Assembly (NCBI GenBank): GCA_900553695.1
Contig: USEM01000021.1
Coordinates: 1-20,397, forward strand
Origin: an uncultured Clostridium sp.
GTDB lineage: Bacteria; Bacillota; Clostridia; TANB77; CAG-508
Length of the DNA stretch: 20,397 bases
Direction: 5' to 3'
The notes beneath the pieces were generated by a model. It was given only the letters and a program-made list of their open reading frames with translations. It was not told the origin of the DNA and ran no database searches. This document shows, piece by piece, positions 16,025-20,397 of the stretch. The translations under genes and the position numbers were made by a program. The first letter of the stretch is position 1. Every line of letters starts with the position of its first letter.

Positions 16025-17023
16025 ATGGATGAAGAAAATTTATTAGTTCCAAACCTTCAAGATGGCGAAGAAGAAAAAAGTGAGTTTTCCTTAAGACCTA
16101 AAAGCCTAAAAGAATATATTGGGCAAGATAAAGTTAAAGAAAACATGAAAATTTACATAGAAGCAGCTAAGAAAAGAGGAGAACCTTTAGACCATGTTCT
16201 ATTATATGGCCCTCCAGGACTTGGAAAGACTACTCTTGCTAATATTATCGCAACAGAAATGAATTCAAATATAAAAATAACTTCAGGCCCTGCAATTGAA
16301 AAACCAGGAGATTTAGCAGCACTTCTTACAAATTTAGCACCAAATGATGTTTTATTTATTGACGAAATACATAGGCTAAATAGAAGTGTAGAGGAAATTT
16401 TATATCCCGCTCTTGAAGATTATAATCTAGATATTATTATAGGAAAAGGTCCAAGTGCTAGGTCTATAAGATTAGATTTGCCTAAATTTACTTTAGTTGG
16501 AGCAACAACTAGAGCAGGTTCACTTACAACTCCACTCAGAGATAGGTTTGGAATTGTAAATAGGCTAGAACTATATACAGAAGAAGAGCTAAAAACTATT
16601 GTAAAAAGATCAGCAGAGATAATGGAAATAAGCATAAATGAAGATGGGGCAATGGAAATTGCGAAACGTTCAAGAGGAACCCCAAGAATTGCAAATAGGC
16701 TATTAAAAAGAGTAAGAGATTATGCTTCTGTTCTAGGTGATGGAAATGTTACTAAAGAAATAGCAGATATTGCACTGCAAAAGCTTGAAATAGACAATAT
16801 GGGACTAGATAATATTGATAGAAAGATATTAGAATCTATAATAGTTAATTATACAGGTGGACCTGTTGGAATAGAAACTCTTGCCTCAACAATAGGAGAA
16901 GAGGTTGAAACCTTAGAAGATGTATATGAACCATATTTAATGCAAAAAGGTTTTATAGGCAGAACTCCAAGAGGAAGAGTAGTATTACCAAAAGCTTATG
17001 AACACTTAGGATTACAACAATAA
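16025..17023 (+). CDS. ruvB: RuvB, Holliday junction branch migration helicase
   Basis: RuvB is the hexameric AAA+ motor that, with RuvA, drives branch migration of Holliday junctions. The 332 residues are complete and typical. FSLRPKSLKEYIGQDKVKEN, Walker A GPPGLGKTT, Walker B DVLFIDEIHRLNR, the sensor and arginine-finger regions (ATTRAGSLTTPLRDRFGI), and the winged helix (GGPVGIETLASTIGEE, IGRTPRGRVV) are present. AAAGGG precedes the ATG. ruvA is not adjacent upstream, unlike the common ruvA-ruvB pair. There are no CGG sites, although this is a recombination gene like dprA and radA. Confidence 0.97.
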   Translation: MDEENLLVPNLQDGEEEKSEFSLRPKSLKEYIGQDKVKENMKIYIEAAKKRGEPLDHVLLYGPPGLGKTTLANIIATEMNSNIKITSGPAIEKPGDLAALLTNLAPNDVLFIDEIHRLNRSVEEILYPALEDYNLDIIIGKGPSARSIRLDLPKFTLVGATTRAGSLTTPLRDRFGIVNRLELYTEEELKTIVKRSAEIMEISINEDGAMEIAKRSRGTPRIANRLLKRVRDYASVLGDGNVTKEIADIALQKLEIDNMGLDNIDRKILESIIVNYTGGPVGIETLASTIGEEVETLEDVYEPYLMQKGFIGRTPRGRVVLPKAYEHLGLQQ

Positions 17024-17045
17024 AAATTAAATTTTAGGTGAAAAT

Positions 17046-17474
17046 ATGGAAAATAAAGAGAATTTAAAAAAAGCACTAATTCAATTTATAAAATTTGGAA
17101 CAGTTGGAGCAATAAATACTGTATTATCATATGCCATTACAAATGGAGCATACTACTTGTTACATTTACACGAGCAAATAAGCAATATAATTGCATTTGT
17201 AATTACAGTATTTATTTCTTTTATGCTTAATGGAAGGTTTGTATTTACAGAAAATAAAGAAGAAAGAAACTTTTGGAAATCTCTTCTTAAAGTATATGCT
17301 TCATATTCAATAACGGGAGTTTTTCTAACAGCAATACTATTATATATAGAAGAAGAACTACTTGGAATACCACACTATATTGCTACACTAATGAATTTAG
17401 TGGTGACAATACCATTAAACTTTATTTTAAATAAATTTTGGGCATACAAAGAAAAAGGAAAAAGTGAGGGATAA
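17046..17474 (+). CDS. GtrA-like membrane protein
   Basis: This 142-residue, four-helix membrane protein is of the GtrA/DPMS family, proposed to move polyprenyl-phosphate-linked sugars across the membrane. It begins with charged residues and FIKFGTVGAINTVLSYAITNG, a characteristic first helix. FMLNGRFVFTENKEERNFWKSL and a final LNFILNKFWAYKEK are also typical. AGGTGA precedes the ATG. The downstream GT2 gene starts 3 nt after its stop, the classic GtrA-GtrB-like pairing. Confidence 0.88.
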   Translation: MENKENLKKALIQFIKFGTVGAINTVLSYAITNGAYYLLHLHEQISNIIAFVITVFISFMLNGRFVFTENKEERNFWKSLLKVYASYSITGVFLTAILLYIEEELLGIPHYIATLMNLVVTIPLNFILNKFWAYKEKGKSEG

Positions 17475-17477
17475 AAG

Positions 17478-18425
17478 ATGAATAATGAGAAAATAGCTGT
17501 TTTAATACCATGTTATAATGAAGAAGTAACAATAAAAAAGGTAATTGAAGACTTTAAAAAAGAGCTGCCAAAAGCAGATATATATGTTTACAATAATAAT
17601 TCCAAAGATAAAACTTATGAAATAGCCAGCAAATGTGATGCAATAGTAAGAAATGAGTATAATCAAGGAAAAGGCAATGTAGTAAGACGAATGTTTAGAG
17701 AAATAGATGCAGATATATATGTTATGGTTGATGCTGATGATACATATCCTGCAGAATTCGTACATAAATTAATAGAGCCTATAAGAAACAAAACTGCAGA
17801 TATGGTTGTAGGTGATAGATTATCTAATGGCACATATAAAAAAGAAAATAAAAGAATGTTTCATAATTTTGGAAACAATTTGGTAAAAAAAGCTATTAAT
17901 ACAATTTTTAAATCAAATTTAAATGATATAATGAGTGGATATAGAGCTTTTAACAAGATGTTTGTAAAAAACATTCCAGTTCTTAGCTCAAAATTTGAAA
18001 TTGAAACAGAAATGACATTACATGCCTTAGATAAAAAATTCATAGTAAAGGAAATACCAATAGAATATAGAGACAGACCCGAGGGAAGTGTTTCTAAGTT
18101 AAACACAGTAAATGATGGAATGAAGGTTATAAAGACTATAATTAAAATGTATAAAGATTTCAAACCTAGAAAATTTTTCTGGTGTATTGGCATTATAATA
18201 ATGTTATTAGGAATTATTATTGGAATTCCAGTTATACTGGAATTTGTAAAGTATAGATATATCTTCAAAATACCATCAGCGATACTTGCTACTGGATTAG
18301 AAATTTTGGCTATGATAATATTACAATGTGGAGTTATATTAGATACAATAGTAAAGCAACATAGAGAAGATTATGAATTAAATTTAATAAATTATGAAAC
18401 AAGAGAAAGAAATAATCAAAGATAA
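17478..18425 (+). CDS. GT2 polyprenyl-phosphate glycosyltransferase (GtrB/DPM1-like)
   Basis: This 315-residue family 2 glycosyltransferase has a GT-A domain (IAVLIPCYNEEVTI; YNNNSKDKT; DADD at 85-88; DIMSGYRAFN; IPIEYRDRPEGSVSKL) and two C-terminal membrane helices (about 233-256 and 267-292). This architecture is that of enzymes that load glucose, mannose or another sugar onto undecaprenyl phosphate. GAGGGAT inside the end of gtrA serves as ribosome binding site. With gtrA upstream and the GT-C-like protein facing it, this forms a complete load, flip and transfer set. The sugar is unknown. Confidence 0.9.
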   Translation: MNNEKIAVLIPCYNEEVTIKKVIEDFKKELPKADIYVYNNNSKDKTYEIASKCDAIVRNEYNQGKGNVVRRMFREIDADIYVMVDADDTYPAEFVHKLIEPIRNKTADMVVGDRLSNGTYKKENKRMFHNFGNNLVKKAINTIFKSNLNDIMSGYRAFNKMFVKNIPVLSSKFEIETEMTLHALDKKFIVKEIPIEYRDRPEGSVSKLNTVNDGMKVIKTIIKMYKDFKPRKFFWCIGIIIMLLGIIIGIPVILEFVKYRYIFKIPSAILATGLEILAMIILQCGVILDTIVKQHREDYELNLINYETRERNNQR

Positions 18426-18458
18426 AGAGAGTGCTTTAAATTTAAGCACTCTCTTTAT
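18422..18458. terminator. Bidirectional terminator between convergent genes
   Basis: The perfect 15-bp stem ATAAAGAGAGTGCTT/AAGCACTCTCTTTAT has a 7-nt loop. It overlaps the GT2 stop on the plus strand and abuts the stop of the minus-strand membrane protein. A and T runs on both sides make it usable in both directions. Confidence 0.88.
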
Positions 18459-19816
18459 TAATATATGTAATACAATGAAAATATTTCATTAATCATACTA
18501 TTTTTAGTTTCAAAAATTAGTTCTGAATAACTAGGATCAAGTGGCACAAAATGGTTACATATTATTATATACTTGCCAGAGTAAGTTTTATCTAAATTTC
18601 TTAAAGCATTTAATATTCTTTCTTTGTCATGTGATACATTTGCACAAGTAACATATGAATTATATGCTATATCATAGAAATTAGCAGTATCTAAATAAGG
18701 TATAACCGATTGACCAATAATTGATGCATCTATTAAAATTGTTGTATTTGCAGGCAAATTTTCATTTATGTATTTTGCCATTTCTTGTGCAGAAGAGTAA
18801 GGATACTTTATATCATTAGTTACAGTATTGGCAAAGCTGTTTAAAGCAAATACACACATAAAAAGCAGATAGATTATACAAAGTATATTAAACTTCCTTT
18901 CTTCCAGATTTGCTTTTGATAATAGAAGTAAGTAAAATAATATTAATACAAATATAAGCATAAATCTTTGAAATAACACTGATGAATAAAAACAAGTGTA
19001 TACTAATATTTGAAAAGCAAACCCAAAAAATAATATCATATATTCTCTAAAATATGACTTGTTAAATAAGGTAAATACAAAAAAAGTAAGTAAAATCATT
19101 GCAAGTAGTCCTACAAAACGAAGAATATATGAGCTTATATTTACTCCATAATCGGTATTAGTAGTTCCATATAATTCTAACACAACCAGTATAGTACTAA
19201 CAACAATTAATGTAAGACCTATTAATACTTTTTTGATATTGGCTTTGTTTTTATGTTTGAAAAACAATATAATTTCATCAAAATGAAAAGTTATAGTTAA
19301 TCCGGCAACTATACCCCAAACCAAAGAATGAGTATGTACTAGCAATGCTATTAAGACACTATATAATATAGGTTTTTCATATCTTTTATCATATAGTAAA
19401 GCAATTAAAACAAGCAGTAATACTATTAAACAATAATTTCTAGAAATTGCAGAATAAATATATGTAAAAGGTATAGTAAACAATATTATCACTTTAAAAA
19501 ACAATGATAGCTTTGTTTTAAATAACAATAACCAAGCACTAATTAACATGATAATATATGAAATTATATTTAAAGTAATTATTGGAAAATTGCTTTTAGC
19601 AAAAGGCATTAAAATTAAATGCCATAAAATTGGATGACCATCAAATCTACTAGCTACTACTAATTCGGAGAAAGACAATTCTTTAGACATTAGCCAAGCA
19701 TGTATTTCATCTCTCCAAGGCTCATGTTTTAATACTAAAAATAAATTTAATATTGAATATAATATAAATATAAACCAACATAATGTTTTTTTGTTAAAAA
19801 TCTTTTGTTTATCCAT
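18458..19816 (-). CDS. Multi-spanning GT-C-like glycosyltransferase, putative
   Basis: The protein is about 452 residues with roughly ten hydrophobic segments. After the first helix it shows HEPWRDEIHAWLMSKELSF and FDGHPILWHLILMPFAKSNF. This acidic loop followed by a G-x-P-x-x-W/H block is typical of polyprenyl-sugar-using GT-C enzymes (ArnT/PMT-like). A soluble C-terminal part follows the last helix (YPYSSAQEMAKYINENLPANTTIL). I prefer the ATG at 19816: the longer form to 19921 would overlap the queH start. AAGGGG lies 14 nt upstream, a rather long spacing. It likely transfers the sugar supplied by the convergent GtrA-GT2 pair to a surface acceptor; this is inferred from context. No in-frame CGG was seen. 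Confidence 0.72.
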   Translation of the reverse strand: MDKQKIFNKKTLCWFIFILYSILNLFLVLKHEPWRDEIHAWLMSKELSFSELVVASRFDGHPILWHLILMPFAKSNFPIITLNIISYIIMLISAWLLLFKTKLSLFFKVIILFTIPFTYIYSAISRNYCLIVLLLVLIALLYDKRYEKPILYSVLIALLVHTHSLVWGIVAGLTITFHFDEIILFFKHKNKANIKKVLIGLTLIVVSTILVVLELYGTTNTDYGVNISSYILRFVGLLAMILLTFFVFTLFNKSYFREYMILFFGFAFQILVYTCFYSSVLFQRFMLIFVLILFYLLLLSKANLEERKFNILCIIYLLFMCVFALNSFANTVTNDIKYPYSSAQEMAKYINENLPANTTILIDASIIGQSVIPYLDTANFYDIAYNSYVTCANVSHDKERILNALRNLDKTYSGKYIIICNHFVPLDPSYSELIFETKNSMINEIFSLYYIY

Positions 19817-19841
19817 ATTTTTAAGCTTAACCCCTTTACTT

Positions 19842-19871
19842 TTGAAAATATATAATATATTATAATATAAG
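19842..19871 (+). promoter_or_regulatory. Candidate promoter of queH in a divergent intergenic region
   Basis: TTGAAA (19842-19847) and TATAAG (19866-19871) are spaced by 18 nt, about 50 nt before the queH ATG. The 103-nt divergent gap (19817-19919) is extremely AT-rich, so many TATAAT-like strings occur, including one on the minus strand at 19859-19864. The assignment is tentative. Confidence 0.4.
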
Positions 19872-19919
19872 TAGATAAAAAGTACAATAAAAAACAAATT
19901 AATTTTAGGAGTAATTATC

Positions 19920-20397
19920 ATGAAATTATTAATGCATACATGTTGTGCACCATGTAGTGTGTACTGTATAGATAGACTAAGAGAAGAAGGTATAGAACCA
20001 ACAGTATATTGGTATAACCCAAATATCCATCCATATAAGGAATATGAAGCTAGAAGGGACTGTTTAAAAGAATATACAAAAAGTGTGAATGTAAATGCAA
20101 TATTTGAAGAAGACTATGGACTAAAAGAGTTTTGCAAAAATGTAATAGATGATTTAGGAAATAGATGCGTAAACTATTGCTACAGAGTTAGGTTAGAAAA
20201 AACAGTTCAATTTGCAAAACAAAATGGATATGATACATTTACAAGTACATTATTTGTAAGTCCATATCAAAAACACGAAGAATTAAAAAAGGTATGTGAA
20301 GAATTGGCTGAAAGATATAACATAAAATTCCTTTATATAGATTTTAGAGTAGGCTTTAGAGAAGGACAAGCCAAAGCAAGAGAACTAGGCTTATACA
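19920..20397 (+). CDS. queH: QueH, epoxyqueuosine reductase (N-terminal part, runs off the window)
   Basis: The first 159 codons are present. QueH (formerly DUF208) performs the last step of queuosine synthesis, reducing epoxyqueuosine at the wobble base of GUN-anticodon tRNAs. The Fe-S and metal ligands are visible as HTCCAPCS (C8, C9, C12) and RCVNYCYRVRLE (C83, C87). YNPNIHPYKEYEARR and FTSTLFVSPYQKHEEL are also typical. AGGAG lies 8 nt upstream of the ATG. It follows a divergent minus-strand gene and so needs its own promoter. No CGG occurs in the part seen. Confidence 0.93.
   Translation, partial: MKLLMHTCCAPCSVYCIDRLREEGIEPTVYWYNPNIHPYKEYEARRDCLKEYTKSVNVNAIFEEDYGLKEFCKNVIDDLGNRCVNYCYRVRLEKTVQFAKQNGYDTFTSTLFVSPYQKHEELKKVCEELAERYNIKFLYIDFRVGFREGQAKARELGLY

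Noticed and set aside
18458..19921. Longer start of the minus-strand membrane protein at 19921
   Set aside because: It would overlap the queH ATG and remove its promoter space. The internal ATG at 19816 has an upstream AAGGGG and a normal charged N-terminus before the first helix.
1..20397. Mobile elements, CRISPR arrays, tRNA or rRNA genes
   Set aside because: I saw no transposase, integrase or phage motifs, no regularly spaced direct repeats outside the PBP tail and no cloverleaf-like sequence. The candidate recoding tRNA is therefore not in this window.

Overview
The window is AT-rich, gene-dense bacterial chromosome. AGA dominates the arginine codons, A/T-ending codons dominate throughout, and Shine-Dalgarno sites are strong. 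The gene content (UvrB, GT8 glycosyltransferases, FolD, DprA, PBP1, CysRS, FemXAB, Alr, FtsH, RadA, RuvB, QueH) points to a low-GC Bacillota, probably an uncultured or host-associated clostridial lineage. I cannot name the species. There are no rRNAs, tRNAs, insertion sequences, phage genes or CRISPR arrays.

Layout: the 5' end of uvrB (minus strand, with a LexA/DinR-like box) diverges from a long plus-strand series. That series runs: GT8 glycosyltransferase; a GT8-PlsC fusion protein; a second PlsC-like acyltransferase; folD; dprA; a class A penicillin-binding protein with a low-complexity tail; cysS; a dCMP deaminase; a FemXAB-like aminoacyltransferase; an alanine-racemase-like enzyme; ftsH; radA; a small FxLYD-like exported protein; ruvB; gtrA; and a GT2 glycosyltransferase. 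A bidirectional terminator separates these from a minus-strand GT-C-like membrane protein. The start of queH runs off the right edge. Themes are envelope building (glycolipid, peptidoglycan, polyprenyl-linked sugars), DNA uptake and repair, and tRNA charging or modification.

The outstanding observation concerns five plus-strand genes (GT8-plsC, dprA, the PBP, the racemase and radA), each of which looks frameshifted. There are ten breaks: 1, 4, 1, 1 and 3 per gene respectively. Every break is the same event. A codon-aligned CGG stands where a glycine codon GGA or GGT is expected, with one extra C in front, so the message reads NNN-CGGA/T-NNN. Skipping the C, or reading CGGN as one four-base glycine codon, restores full-length, family-typical proteins at all ten sites, including the RadA Walker A glycine. 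I found no in-frame CGG anywhere else in the recognised genes, although CGG is common out of frame. The simplest reading is that CGG is not an arginine codon in this organism. Every in-frame CGG instead triggers a +1 shift, or is decoded as a CGGN quadruplet, giving glycine. The frame-locked pattern argues against sequencing error or pseudogene decay. The closest known analogue is the frameshift at every in-frame AGG in Perkinsus mitochondrial cox1. The tRNA or factor responsible is not in this window.
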